Notes: a model not told the origin generated them from the letters alone. A stretch of DNA of 64,000 nt from Candidatus Hinthialibacter antarcticus (GCA_030765645.1 JAVCCE010000073.1:50913-114912); one strand, 5' to 3'; shown: positions 1 to 10,368, numbered from the stretch's first letter. Made by a program: numbers and translations.

Positions 1-2
1 AA

Positions 3-617
3 TTTGATATTAATATGTATCGATTGCGGGGTGATGTGTCAGGCGACTTTTCGTTGACGGACCATGTCTGGGCGCCGACGGAAGACGCAGCGAAAAAAGC
101 GAAGGAAATGGAAGTTACGCTTTTTACAAAAGGGCAATTTACCGTCGGAGATCATACCGCGAAAGTGACAGAACTTGAGTGGGACTTGCCGGGAGAATCT
201 GTTGAAATGATGTCGGGGCCTGTAATGTTAGTTAAGGCGTATTCTGATCGGTTTGAAAGCGCAACGATTCGTTCAGGTTCAGACTCGCTTCCCTATTTTG
301 AAGCGGTAAAAGGCGATCTCTATCGTCTGAAAAGAAATGACGAAGGCGTTGGGTATAATTTTGAATTTCATTATAAACTAGACGCGGAAACGAATCGAAT
401 TGTATTTAATCCGCTTACCGTTAAAACGCGAACCGTTGTTGACCGAAAACATATCCGAGGCGCTGGTTCGTTATCAGTCGGCGAACCGATCATCGAAGAG
501 TTGAATTTTCCACTTCGCGTTAATTTGAGGTTAGGCTGGTTCTATGGTGTTCTTCTTCCTGTGAAAGGCGAAGGCAATATTTTGATGCGATTTAAATTTT
601 CGCAAACTGATTTGTAA
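3..617 (+). CDS. C-terminal part of an unknown protein, cut by the window edge
   Basis: The reading frame is open from the first bases of the window to a TAA at 615-617. The first in-frame ATG is at 15, but the 14 bases before it contain no Shine-Dalgarno sequence and no stop, so the gene probably starts outside the window. The visible 200 residues are rich in beta-prone, alternating polar/hydrophobic stretches, with no cysteine cluster, no transmembrane helix and no catalytic motif I recognise. The pattern resembles a beta-sandwich or envelope-associated protein, but I cannot name a family. A repeat-rich gap follows, and the next gene is on the other strand. Confidence 0.6.
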   Translation, partial: FDINMYRLRGDVSGDFSLTDHVWAPTEDAAKKAKEMEVTLFTKGQFTVGDHTAKVTELEWDLPGESVEMMSGPVMLVKAYSDRFESATIRSGSDSLPYFEAVKGDLYRLKRNDEGVGYNFEFHYKLDAETNRIVFNPLTVKTRTVVDRKHIRGAGSLSVGEPIIEELNFPLRVNLRLGWFYGVLLPVKGEGNILMRFKFSQTDL

Positions 618-674
618 TGCAATAGCAGCCTGACGGATCTACTGAGTCGCGTTGCATGGTGGGCTAAATTAAAA

Positions 675-744
675 GGGGAGGGCGAGGCTCCCGCCGAGCC
701 GCGAATAATTGATACGCTATCTTAATTACCTGGCTCACCAGGAG
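675..744. repeat. REP-like GC-rich hairpin element, copy 1
   Basis: A GGGGAGGGCGAGGCTCCC block (from 675), continuing to GAGCCGCG near 703, is followed about 28 bases later by GGCTCACCAGGAG (732-744). The same two blocks occur in reverse complement at 3660-3740. This copy has lost its distal GGTTCGCCCTCCC end. It is short, non-coding and palindromic, as expected of a REP/MITE-type dispersed element. Confidence 0.6.
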
Positions 745-868
745 CCAGCCTGCGGCAGGCAGAGTTCGTGAAACTAAATGCGAGATTACTTCGGTCGTAT
801 ACGCTCCCTCGTAATGACACGAACGTCTATTTAACCGGGCGCAGCACGCTGCGCCCCTACTATTCTGA
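745..868. repeat. Nest of short palindromic repeats between convergent genes
   Basis: This stretch follows the REP-like copy and contains three short units. GCCTGCGGCAGGC (748-760) is a palindrome that recurs at about 49284 and 49551. A degenerate 'GAGATTACTTCGGTCG...CTCGTAATGACA' unit (781-818) matches, in reverse orientation, the 'TCATTGAGAGCAAAGCGAAG' unit near 3753. A strong hairpin, GGGCGCAGC-AC-GCTGCGCCC (837-856), lies just past the carboxypeptidase stop and could end its transcript, although it lacks a T-tract. No gene is supported here. Confidence 0.5.
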
Positions 869-2377
869 TCAATCAAACTCAACCCCATACAACCCTGCGA
901 ATTTTTTGTTGAGATAACGGATGAACGGCTCGGACGACAGATCGTCTCCAGTGATATGTTTGATGAGTTGGGGCGCGGTCATGCGGCGGCCCACCCGGTG
1001 GACGTTCTCGCGCAGCCACGTCAGTAAGGGCGCAAACTCGCCTTGTTCGACATGGCTCCATAAATCAGGAATATCTTTTTCAATCGTCTCAAACATCTGC
1101 GAGGCGTATAGGTTGCCCAACGCATAGGTCGGGAAATACCCCATCGAGCCGTGCGACCAGTGGATATCTTGCAGGCAGCCCATCGCGTCGTCGGTCACGT
1201 CGAGGCCGAGGTAATCTTTGATTTTGGCGTTCCATGCGTCGGGGATATCTTTGACCGCCAGGCGGCCTTCGATTAGGTCGAGTTCCAACTCAAAGCGAAG
1301 CACGACATGCAAGTTGTAGGTGCATTCATCGGCTTCGACGCGAATGAACGTCGGTTGTACCTGATTGATGGCGGCGCACATTTGTTCGGCGCAAATTCCC
1401 TTGAGTTCATTGGGGAACGCTCTCTGCATCAGCGGCGCGTAGCGTTTCCAGAAGGGCAGGCTGCGCCCGATGAGGTTTTCCCACATGCGCGATTGCGACT
1501 CGTGGATGCCCAGCGAGATGGCTTCGGCGAGGGTGGTGCGTTCGTCTTCGTCGCGAAAGCCTTGCTCATAAAGCGCGTGTCCGGCTTCGTGGATGGCGCC
1601 GGTCAGGCAGGAGAACGGCTCCTCATCACTGACGCGGGTGGTGATGCGCACATCGCGCTGGCCGAAGTCGGTGGTGAAGGGATGCACCGATTTATCCATG
1701 CGGCCTGCGTCGAGGTCGTAGCCCAGATCGCGGATGACTTGCATGGAGACGTCCCACTGTTTGTCGGCGTCCCATGTTTGATCGAGCCATTTAACGTCAG
1801 GCTGACTGGGCGCGTTGGCGATGCGTTCAACGATGGCGCTCTGTCGTTGGGCAAGATCGGCGAAGATGGGTTTGAGCGCTTCGGCGGTCATTCCACGTTC
1901 ATAATCTTCGAGTAGCGCGTTATAGGGAGAGCCTTCGTAGCCCATCAGGTCAGCGCGTTGTTTTAATTTATCGACGACTTTTTCGAGCAGCGGCTGGAAC
2001 GTCGGGAAGTTGGAATCCTTGCGCGCTTTGACCCAGGCTTCGTAGGCTTGGCTTTGCAGCAAACTGAATTCGCGCACGAACGATTCGGGCAGTTTTTTTT
2101 CGCGTTTGTAATCGTGCAGGGTTTCCGAAACTAACGTAGCGTCGTCGCCTTCGAGGCCCGCCTGGTCGAGGTCTTCGAGCAGTGCGCCTAGTTCGTCGTC
2201 GGTCGCCATGCGGTGCGCGATGGATGATAGCGTCGAGAGTTGTTGTCCGCGTCCGGCGGCGGCTTTGGGCGGCATAAAGACTTCCTGGTCCCAATGCAGC
2301 ACGGAGAGACTGGCGCTGATGTCTTTGATTTCGCCGATGCGGCGGCGCAGATCGTTCAATTTATTTTGATTGCTCAT
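869..2377 (-). CDS. M32 family metallocarboxypeptidase (carboxypeptidase Taq type)
   Basis: A zinc carboxypeptidase that removes C-terminal residues from peptides. The HExxH zinc motif is seen as HEAGH (about residues 263-267, in the context GAIHEAGHALYEQG), preceded by a DVRITTR segment and followed by the ESQSRMWEN and IRVEADECTYNLHV blocks characteristic of M32 enzymes. Length is 502 residues, normal for the family. The start at 2377 is chosen because GGAG lies six bases upstream; an in-frame ATG at 2419 has no such site and would add 14 atypical residues. There is no signal peptide, so a cytoplasmic role in peptide turnover is likely. The gene is monocistronic and divergent from the oxidoreductase at 2487. 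Confidence 0.95.
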   Translation of the reverse strand: MSNQNKLNDLRRRIGEIKDISASLSVLHWDQEVFMPPKAAAGRGQQLSTLSSIAHRMATDDELGALLEDLDQAGLEGDDATLVSETLHDYKREKKLPESFVREFSLLQSQAYEAWVKARKDSNFPTFQPLLEKVVDKLKQRADLMGYEGSPYNALLEDYERGMTAEALKPIFADLAQRQSAIVERIANAPSQPDVKWLDQTWDADKQWDVSMQVIRDLGYDLDAGRMDKSVHPFTTDFGQRDVRITTRVSDEEPFSCLTGAIHEAGHALYEQGFRDEDERTTLAEAISLGIHESQSRMWENLIGRSLPFWKRYAPLMQRAFPNELKGICAEQMCAAINQVQPTFIRVEADECTYNLHVVLRFELELDLIEGRLAVKDIPDAWNAKIKDYLGLDVTDDAMGCLQDIHWSHGSMGYFPTYALGNLYASQMFETIEKDIPDLWSHVEQGEFAPLLTWLRENVHRVGRRMTAPQLIKHITGDDLSSEPFIRYLNKKFAGLYGVEFD

Positions 2378-2486
2378 TTGATACTCCTGATTTAGCACTC
2401 GATTTTTTCGCGAATTCATGTTGCAATATTTGAATAATCAAGAATACGCGAATCATTGATAAAATGAAACCAAAGGGAGTTGCCTG

Positions 2487-3647
2487 ATGAATAACCTTAC
2501 ACCCAACCGCAGAGCATTTGTGAAACAGACTTCTGTCGCCGCCATGACGGCGTTATCGGCGTCGCGGGTGATCTCCGCCAATGAAAAAGTTCGAATCGCA
2601 CACGTCGGCCTGGGCGGTCGGGGTACGACATTACTCAAAAACACGCTGCGTATTCCTGACTTTGAAATCGTCGCGCTGTGCGACTTGCGTGAAGATCGCT
2701 TGAAACGCGCAATGGGCGTTTGCGCCGAAGAAGGACGCAGCCCCAAGACTCACACCGACCTCGCAACCATGGTGGAGAAGGAGCAACTCGACGGCGTCAT
2801 TGTTGCGACCGAAGTGGGCAACCACGCCAAAGTGGTGATCCCCATTTTGGAAGCCGGGCTGCATTGCTTCAGCGAAAAGCCGATGGATTCAACCGTCGAA
2901 AAAGTCGACGCCATCGTCAAGGCGGCGCGTAAGGCGAAAGGCATTTATCAGGTCGGGTTCCAACGCCGATATAACCCGACTTTTCACCAGGGAATCGAAC
3001 TTGCGCAGGGCGGGCAGTACGGCCCCATCATGTTTTTGCAGGGGCATTGGTATTTCTCCGGCGGCATGGGCAACGGCGGCTGGGTGCGCAATGTGGATAT
3101 GTCGGGCGGCAAGTTGGTCGAACAGGCGTGTCATCACATGGATGTATTCACCTGGGTGATGAATGACCATCCGGTGCAATGCCAGGCGATGGGGCGCATC
3201 ACCTTCGACCACAATCGTGATGTTGAACATTTGGCTGAAGACCATTCCAGCCTGAATTTTTATTTCAAGAACGGCGTGATTTTGTCGTACTCGCATTTCG
3301 CGCTGCTTCCGCCGCAGTTCAATAATGAAAAACTGTGGGTGATGAAAAAAGACGGCCTGTTGAGCCTGAATGAAGGCATCGCGTTCGAGCGCACCGACCC
3401 CAAGACCGGCGACCCGAAACAATACGCGGAGGAGACGGATTTCTATAAAGGCACATTCGACCAGTTTGAGGCGTTTGCGCGGCATATCCGCAACGGCGAG
3501 AAGCCGCTCAGTAATGTGGAGACCGCCCGCATCTCGACCCTGACCGCGCTGATGGGACACCAGGCGATGTACAACCGCGCCAAGCAGCAATACGAACCCG
3601 GCATGATCGGGTGGGACGACATCGGCACCACCACCGACCCGGCGTAA
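2487..3647 (+). CDS. Gfo/Idh/MocA family oxidoreductase with Tat signal
   Basis: An NAD(P)-dependent sugar or inositol dehydrogenase-like protein. The N-terminus has a twin-arginine motif, RRAFVKQ (about residues 8-14), followed by an Ala-rich h-region, so export as a folded, cofactor-loaded protein is expected. The Rossmann glycine motif GLGGRG is near residue 42 and the family EKPM motif near residue 131. The C-terminal alpha/beta domain contains HHMDVFTW. Length is 386 residues, typical of the planctomycete-type secreted branch. AAGGGAG lies seven bases before the ATG. The substrate cannot be deduced. A REP-like element follows directly. Confidence 0.93.
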   Translation: MNNLTPNRRAFVKQTSVAAMTALSASRVISANEKVRIAHVGLGGRGTTLLKNTLRIPDFEIVALCDLREDRLKRAMGVCAEEGRSPKTHTDLATMVEKEQLDGVIVATEVGNHAKVVIPILEAGLHCFSEKPMDSTVEKVDAIVKAARKAKGIYQVGFQRRYNPTFHQGIELAQGGQYGPIMFLQGHWYFSGGMGNGGWVRNVDMSGGKLVEQACHHMDVFTWVMNDHPVQCQAMGRITFDHNRDVEHLAEDHSSLNFYFKNGVILSYSHFALLPPQFNNEKLWVMKKDGLLSLNEGIAFERTDPKTGDPKQYAEETDFYKGTFDQFEAFARHIRNGEKPLSNVETARISTLTALMGHQAMYNRAKQQYEPGMIGWDDIGTTTDPA

Positions 3648-3659
3648 TCTTGTATTTTC

Positions 3660-3740
3660 GGGAGGGCGAACCTCCTGGTGAGCCGGATAAAACTAAAAGC
3701 AATTCTTGTTTTCGCGGCTCGGCGGGAGCCTCGCCCTCCC
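3660..3740. repeat. REP-like GC-rich hairpin element, copy 2 (complete)
   Basis: The outer arms GGGAGGGCGA (3660-3669) and TCGCCCTCCC (3731-3740) are perfect inverted repeats. Imperfectly paired inner arms (CTCCTGGTGAGCCG against CGGCTCGGCGGGAG) surround an AT-rich centre. Its reverse complement matches 675-744. It sits 12 bases past the oxidoreductase stop, so the RNA would fold into a long hairpin that could stabilise or end the upstream message. Confidence 0.65.
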
Positions 3741-4117
3741 ACGGATACGCGTCATTGAGAGCAAAGCGAAGCAATCTGCCTGCGATAGGCCGTGCAGTAA
3801 TCTTGACCCATCGAAACCGAGAGCGCTTCGCTTGGCTAGTAGTGACACTATCCGCCTTGCCCTTGGCGATATGCGATAGAAAAAATATTCGTAGACTTAA
3901 TGGCGTCATTTGTATTCCTCTGCTATAGGAACTGCGGCTGGCTTCAAGGCCTCATACAAATCCCATGTCCATATTTTTACGTGTATAGCAGTTAGTGCAC
4001 AAATAAAAATGAAAAAATAATCCAACTTTTCGTCTCCCACAGACACTTTATAAGTAGACGCAACAAGAACGGGCAACATAAGCACTATGTTAAATGTTCT
4101 ATTTGGGAGTCGGGACT
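3741..4117. other. Intergenic stretch with degenerate repeat, no gene seen
   Basis: It begins with a TCATTGAGAGCAAAGCGAAG unit (about 3753), a degenerate dispersed repeat related in reverse to the one near 781-818. The rest is AT-richer and carries a small inverted repeat, CTGCTATA (about 3920) and TATAGCAG (about 3983). The promoter of the downstream sigma-factor gene must lie here, but I cannot pick a convincing -35/-10 pair. Confidence 0.4.
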
Positions 4118-4939
4118 ATGTATGAGAGCGCAGAAATTAAACAATATCTTCGCAATATCAAACACAATCCGCTAACCGCCAAAGATGAAGCGCGGCTGCT
4201 GAAGAAATCCCAAAAGGGCGATTACGACTCCCGCGACGCTTTAGTCGAAGCGAATCAACGCTTTGTGATTAGGATGGCGTTTAATTTCCGCAACCAGGGC
4301 TTGCCGTTTATCGACCTGTTGCAAGAAGGCAATCTGGGCCTGATGGAAGCCATCGACCGCTATGATTTTAGCAAAAACTGCCGCCTGATCTCCTATGCGG
4401 CCTGGTGGATTCGCCTCTACATGCAACGCGCTATCGAACAAAAGTCGCGTACGGTTACGATTCCCATCAATAAAATCAGCTCACTCAAGAAAATTCGTAA
4501 CTTTGAATACGGATACGTGAAAATGAACGGCAAAAAACCGTCATACGAAGAAATCGGCTTGGCGATCGATATGGACCCGGAAAAAGTCAGCAAGATATAC
4601 AACATGGGTACCTCGACGCTGTCGTTCCATGTTGAAGATGAAGACGGCCAGACCATCGAGGACCGCCTGCAGATCGACGAGCGCGACAGCGTCCATCGCA
4701 ACGTCTGGCTCGACGAACTCAGCCATCGCGTACAGGGGGCGTTGAGTCTGCTCTCACCGCGCGAAAAGGACGTGTTGTCGTGCCGTTTTGGGCTGGAAGC
4801 AGACGATGATCCAACCAGTTTGCGCCAAGCAGGCAAACGCCTAGGACTGTCCGCTGAGGGCGTACGCCAGATACAAGCGCAGGCGATCAAGAAATTACGC
4901 GATCCCGAATTCGGCGCGGGCTTACAGGTATTTGCGTAG
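4118..4939 (+). CDS. Short sigma-70 family RNA polymerase sigma factor
   Basis: A promoter-recognition subunit of RNA polymerase. It contains region 2 (NQRFVIRMAF, LPFIDLLQEGNLGLMEAIDRYD, ISYAAWWIRLYMQRA), a region 3 with PINKISSLKKIRNF, and a region 4 helix-turn-helix (LSPREKDVLSCRFGL ... LSAEGVRQIQAQAIKKLR). There is no region 1.1. At 273 residues it resembles the short RpoD-like or RpoS-like factors more than the 542-residue RpoD at 55080. GGGAG lies eight bases before 4118; an ATG at 4094 has no such site. It is monocistronic and ends in a strong terminator. Likely an alternative group 2/3 factor; its regulon is unknown. Confidence 0.88.
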   Translation: MYESAEIKQYLRNIKHNPLTAKDEARLLKKSQKGDYDSRDALVEANQRFVIRMAFNFRNQGLPFIDLLQEGNLGLMEAIDRYDFSKNCRLISYAAWWIRLYMQRAIEQKSRTVTIPINKISSLKKIRNFEYGYVKMNGKKPSYEEIGLAIDMDPEKVSKIYNMGTSTLSFHVEDEDGQTIEDRLQIDERDSVHRNVWLDELSHRVQGALSLLSPREKDVLSCRFGLEADDDPTSLRQAGKRLGLSAEGVRQIQAQAIKKLRDPEFGAGLQVFA

Positions 4940-4990
4940 GTTGATGGATTAAAGAACAAAGAACAGAAATAAATTCAAACACGAAAATCT

Positions 4991-5301
4991 TGTGGATCCC
5001 CATCCACACCTCCCCATAGATGCGCTGACCCTCCCCAGGGTTGGCGCTTTTTTTTGGCGGCCTTGCCGCCTGCCTGCCGCCGACAGGTTCCGGCGCCCAA
5101 AGCCTGTATGATTACCCTGTCAGCCAACGGAGAGCGTTGGATTGGCTCTAGTAGTTCTGTTAAATTACATCTACAAGATGTAGTGGTAAAAATATCTAGC
5201 CTGTGGATGACTTTTTGAGGATGCCATGCGTAAGTGTAAGAGATTCAAAGTTTAAATCCGGTGTAACTAGGCACTATATCTTGTGGATGAGGTGTGGATG
5301 A
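4991..5301. other. Cluster of five DnaA-box-like motifs
   Basis: The heptamer TGTGGAT occurs at 4991, 5202, 5282 and 5293 on the + strand and, in reverse complement, at 5002-5008. Three of the copies are TGTGGATGA, one base from the classic TGTGGATAA. The region between 5161 and 5320 is AT-rich. About 0.04 such heptamers are expected by chance in 310 bp counting both strands. This could be an origin, a DnaA-titration or DnaA-regulatory site, or the operator of another factor; neither dnaA nor dnaN is nearby. It sits between the sigma-factor terminator and the smc promoter. Confidence 0.5.
5022..5055 (+). terminator. Rho-independent terminator of the sigma-factor gene
   Basis: GCGC-TG-ACCCT, loop CCCC, AGGGT-TG-GCGC, then eight T residues (5048-5055). 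The stem is symmetrical with one internal mismatch pair. It lies about 80 bases past the sigma-factor stop codon. Confidence 0.85.
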
Positions 5302-5325
5302 ACCACTTTATACAGTTTTTCTTTG

Positions 5326-5354
5326 TTGACATGGTTCTAACCTGAGTTTATAGT
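5326..5354 (+). promoter_or_regulatory. Sigma-70 promoter of smc
   Basis: A perfect -35 TTGACA (5326-5331), a 17-base spacer and -10 TATAGT (5349-5354). Transcription would begin near 5361, giving a leader of about 55 bases before the smc ATG. The promoter lies 25 bases beyond the last TGTGGATGA motif, so a protein bound there could affect it. Confidence 0.75.
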
Positions 5355-5415
5355 GATCCATGCTGTATGGGAAACGTTTATTCTATTGCCTGTTGAAATG
5401 AAGTGAGGAACGTAA

Positions 5416-8400
5416 ATGCACTTGCAAAAGCTGATAATCTCCGGCTTTAAATCGTTCGCCGATAAAGTCGAAGTCAATTTTGACGAAGGCGTCACCGGCA
5501 TCGTCGGGCCGAACGGCTGCGGAAAATCCAATGTGTCGGACGCGATCCGCTGGGTGTTGGGCGAACAAAGCCCGCGTCGCCTGCGCGGTCAACAAATGAC
5601 CGATATGATTTTCAACGGGACCGTGTCGCGCTCCGCCAGCGGTTTGGCTGAGGTCACGCTGGTGTTTGATAATGCCGACGGGATGCTGCCGATCTCATAC
5701 CGCGAAGTCGCCGTCACACGACGGTTGTTTCGCAGCGGCGACAGCGACTACTTGATGAATAACACCAAGTGTCGGCTCAAAGACATCACCGACCTGTTTC
5801 TGGATTCCGGTATTGGCACCAACGCCTATTCGCTGATGGAACAGGGGCGGGTGGATATGATCGTCAACGCCAAGCCCAAAGATCGCCGCCAGATTCTCGA
5901 AGAAACCGCCGGAGTGTCGCGTTTTCTCCATCGTAAAATGGAAGCGATTCGTAAACTCGACCGTACGGATATCGACTTGACCCGTCTGACCGATATTTTA
6001 GGCGAGTTGCAACGTCAAAAACGTTCGCTCGAACGCCAAGCGCGTCAGGCCGAACTTGCCCGCAAGTATCGCATTGAGCTGTTGCAGTCGGAATACACGC
6101 TGCATATCCGCGCGGGTAAGCATCTCAGCACCCAACTGGAAGAAATGGAAAACCGCCTGAAAGCGCTGGGCGCGCGCATCCAAGCCAAAGAGGGCGAACT
6201 CAACGAAGTGCGCCAACGCAAACGCGCCTTGCAGGAGAAATTGCAAGAACAGGATGAACTGAACCGCAAACATCGCGATCGCTATGCCTCGTCGAGCGCA
6301 CGACTTGAGCAGTTGGAACGCCGGGTGCAAGACCTGAAAGAACGCGGCGAGGAATATACCCAGCTGCAAACCCGCTTGCTGCATGAATGCGAAGCAGACG
6401 CCAAACGCGCCGACGACGAAGAAGCCCGTATCCAGACGACCCAAGCGCAAGTGGCGGACGCTGCGGGAACAATTCAAGCCATTGAGGAAGAGATTGAGCG
6501 CCTGCAAGGTGAATTGAAAGGCGTCTCAGAAGATTACGCGACGGTCGAAAAAGAAGGCCAAGAGCGGCGCAAGGCGTTTCTCAACCTGGAACAGGAAATC
6601 ACCGAACTCAACAACCAACAGCGAGTTTGGCTGCGCGATAAAGAGTATTACGATCAGCGCTTGAGCCAGGTGAACGGCGAACATAAAGAAATTCAAACCG
6701 AATTAACCACGCTGCAAAACAAGCGCGATGAGATCAATCAAAACGGCGAATCGTTAGAAGCCAAGCGAACCGAATTGGAAGAACGCTTTGAAGAAAAGCG
6801 CGTCCAGGCCGATCAACTGGCGCAAGAAGAAACCGAAGCGCGCAACGAATTGCGTGAATGTGAACGCAGTTGGCAACGCGCCCACTCGCGCTGCGAATCG
6901 CTGCAACAGCTGCAAGCGAAACTTGCGGGCTACGACGAAGGCGTACGCTTTATCCTTCAGGGCGAAGAGCAAACCAACTTGCTGGGCGCCTTGGCGGAAC
7001 GCATGAACGTCGAAGGCGGCTACAACCGCGCCGTCGAAGCGGCGTTGTCGCATAAACTGCAAGCCATCATTACCGAAACCGATGCGGACGCCGCCCAGTC
7101 GATTGCGCGGCTGCGCGACAAAAAGAAAGGCCGCGCGGCCTTTCTCTCGAAACAAGCCTTATCAGAACCGCTGCCGGAACTCACATTGAACGGCGCGTTG
7201 GCGTCGTTGAAAAACGCTGCGTCCGTCGTGACCTGTCCCGATGAGTGGCGGCCCATCGTCGACCGTTTGCTGTCGCGCGTGTTGTTGGTCGATTCGCTGG
7301 ACCAGGCGCTTGCATTGCGGACGCAACTGCCGGACGGGGTTCGGCTGGTTTCCAAAGACGGCGACTTGGTTGAACGCGACGGTTCGCTGACCGGCGGTTT
7401 TACCGCAGGCTCGCAGATTCTCCAACGGACCGCAGAAATCACCCAGTTGGAAAAAGAAGTCAAAACGCTCGGTCAACAACGCAGCGAACTCGAAGAGAAA
7501 GTTCAGCGCTTACATCAAGCCATCGAAACCAGCCGCAGCGAGCGGGATGAAGCCAAGCAACAATTGCATGACCTGAAAAACCAACTGCGGGTCGCGACCG
7601 AAGAATTGCAGCGCATCGAACAGCGCTTGCAGCGATTGGCGCAGTCGGACAAAGCGCTTGCATCAGAACGGGAACGCATCGAACAAGGCGCGAATGAAGG
7701 CGCCGTGCAGGCCGAAGAACGCAGCAAGCGCCTGCAAGAACGCCAAAGCCAAAAAGATGAACTCGAACTCGAACTTTCACGTTGGACGGAACAACAACAA
7801 CATGCGCAGGCGCAACTCAAAGCGTTGCAAAACGGGATTTCTGAAAAACGAATGACCTTGCTGGAAATGCGCAAAGACCGCGAGCGCTGGTTGGCCGACG
7901 TGGAGACGTTCACGCGGCATCTGGGCGAACTCAAGCGCGGCGTCGAAGAGAAAAAACGCTTAGCGATGCAACAAGATGAGCGTCAAAAAGAAACCGCCGC
8001 CGCCATCGAAGAAACGCAAAAAGCCATTGTGCAACAGCGTGAAGACCAGTCTAACGTCTGGAAAGAAGTCAGCGAAAGCGACGAGATTTCACAAGGCATT
8101 CGTACCGAAGTGAAAGCCATCGAACAAGAAGAATCCACCCATCAGGAGCAGTACGAACTCTTGCGCAGCGAACGCGAAGAGCAATCGCAAACGCGCATGA
8201 AAATGCAAGTCGAACGCGACTATTGGCGCAAGCGGTTGGATGAAGAATTTTCAACGCTGGATAACAAAGACGAATGCGAGCGTGACGAACGCGATGACGA
8301 TGCGTTAAATGAGAAGGTCGAATTTTACCGCCGCCGCTTGTCGCAACTGGGCGTGGTGAATGAATTGGCGATTGAAGAATACGAAGACGTTCGCGACCGT

Positions 8401-9018
8401 TGCGACTTTTTGGAAAGCCAGAAAAACGATCTGGAAAAATCCAAAGCCGATTTGCTCGCCACCGCGAAAGAATTGCACGGCGCGTCCGTCGACCAATTCT
8501 TAGAGACTTTCGAGCAAGTCAAAGTCAACTTCAACCGGACGTTTCGTCGCATGTTTAACGGCGGGCGGGCGGAGTTGGTGCTGCAAGACGGCGACCCTAT
8601 GGAAGCCGGCATTGATATTGAAGTGCAGCCGCCGGGCAAGAAATTGCAAACGCTGTCGTTGTTGTCCGGTGGTGAGAAGGCGCTGGTCGCTACGGCGCTG
8701 TTGTTTGCGATCTATGAAATCCGGCCCTCGCCGTTCTGTTTCCTGGACGAAATTGACGCGCCGCTGGATGACACAAATGTCGGACGCTTTACCAGTATGT
8801 TGCGCGGGTTTTTGGACCATTCGCAATTTATCATGATTACGCACAACAAAAAATCAATGGAAATTTGCGACGCGATTTACGGCGTCACCATGGCGGAAGA
8901 AGGGGTTACGTCGATTTATTCGATGAAATTTCAGAAGGCCAACGTACAAACTCTGCCGAATGCGGGGGAGTTACCCGCCGTTTCAGCGGCGGAAACCCCT
9001 GAAAAGGCTGCGGTTTGA
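5416..9018 (+). CDS. smc: Chromosome segregation protein SMC
   Basis: The SMC ATPase dimerises and, with ScpA/ScpB, organises and segregates the chromosome. Visible parts in order: Walker A GPNGCGKSN (residues 31-39), a long coiled coil rich in E, Q, R and K (about 165-500), a hinge domain (about 515-670, with GYNRAVEAALSHKLQA and GGFTAGS), a second coiled coil (about 675-1030), the ABC signature LSGGEKALVA (about 1080) and Walker B FCFLDEIDAPLDD. Length of 1200 residues is typical. Good spacing from an AGG (seven bases) supports the ATG at 5416. It has its own promoter and no obvious operon partner; scpA and scpB are not in the window. Confidence 0.98.
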   Translation: MHLQKLIISGFKSFADKVEVNFDEGVTGIVGPNGCGKSNVSDAIRWVLGEQSPRRLRGQQMTDMIFNGTVSRSASGLAEVTLVFDNADGMLPISYREVAVTRRLFRSGDSDYLMNNTKCRLKDITDLFLDSGIGTNAYSLMEQGRVDMIVNAKPKDRRQILEETAGVSRFLHRKMEAIRKLDRTDIDLTRLTDILGELQRQKRSLERQARQAELARKYRIELLQSEYTLHIRAGKHLSTQLEEMENRLKALGARIQAKEGELNEVRQRKRALQEKLQEQDELNRKHRDRYASSSARLEQLERRVQDLKERGEEYTQLQTRLLHECEADAKRADDEEARIQTTQAQVADAAGTIQAIEEEIERLQGELKGVSEDYATVEKEGQERRKAFLNLEQEITELNNQQRVWLRDKEYYDQRLSQVNGEHKEIQTELTTLQNKRDEINQNGESLEAKRTELEERFEEKRVQADQLAQEETEARNELRECERSWQRAHSRCESLQQLQAKLAGYDEGVRFILQGEEQTNLLGALAERMNVEGGYNRAVEAALSHKLQAIITETDADAAQSIARLRDKKKGRAAFLSKQALSEPLPELTLNGALASLKNAASVVTCPDEWRPIVDRLLSRVLLVDSLDQALALRTQLPDGVRLVSKDGDLVERDGSLTGGFTAGSQILQRTAEITQLEKEVKTLGQQRSELEEKVQRLHQAIETSRSERDEAKQQLHDLKNQLRVATEELQRIEQRLQRLAQSDKALASERERIEQGANEGAVQAEERSKRLQERQSQKDELELELSRWTEQQQHAQAQLKALQNGISEKRMTLLEMRKDRERWLADVETFTRHLGELKRGVEEKKRLAMQQDERQKETAAAIEETQKAIVQQREDQSNVWKEVSESDEISQGIRTEVKAIEQEESTHQEQYELLRSEREEQSQTRMKMQVERDYWRKRLDEEFSTLDNKDECERDERDDDALNEKVEFYRRRLSQLGVVNELAIEEYEDVRDRCDFLESQKNDLEKSKADLLATAKELHGASVDQFLETFEQVKVNFNRTFRRMFNGGRAELVLQDGDPMEAGIDIEVQPPGKKLQTLSLLSGGEKALVATALLFAIYEIRPSPFCFLDEIDAPLDDTNVGRFTSMLRGFLDHSQFIMITHNKKSMEICDAIYGVTMAEEGVTSIYSMKFQKANVQTLPNAGELPAVSAAETPEKAAV

Positions 9019-10291
<1,273 letters not shown>

Positions 10292-10342
10292 TTGATTGTA
10301 CGCAACGCTGCATTGAAAGAAGTCGATCCGGTTGAAGGAACA

Positions 10343-10368
10343 GCGAACTTGCCCGTGGGCCGGTTCGC
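10343..10368 (+). other. Stem-loop between mreB and mreC
   Basis: GCGAAC (10343-10348) pairs with GTTCGC (10363-10368), with an inner GCC/GGC stem. A second small hairpin, CTACA...TGTAG, follows around 10384-10403. There is no T-tract, so this is not a simple terminator; RNA processing or partial attenuation that sets the MreB to MreC/D ratio is possible. Confidence 0.4.

Noticed and set aside
1307..1915. A 202-codon open frame opposite the carboxypeptidase
   Set aside because: It lies entirely within the M32 gene on the other strand, has no ribosome site and reads as a mirror of that gene's codon pattern. Similar mirror frames at 2889-3590, 47754-48512 and 61437-62270 were dropped for the same reason.
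3611..3928. A 105-codon frame after the oxidoreductase
   Set aside because: It starts inside the oxidoreductase in another frame and runs through the REP-like hairpin.
5022..5055. The sigma-factor terminator as part of the DnaA-like cluster
   Set aside because: The hairpin has its own clear function and contains no TGTGGAT motif; only the flanking motifs were counted.
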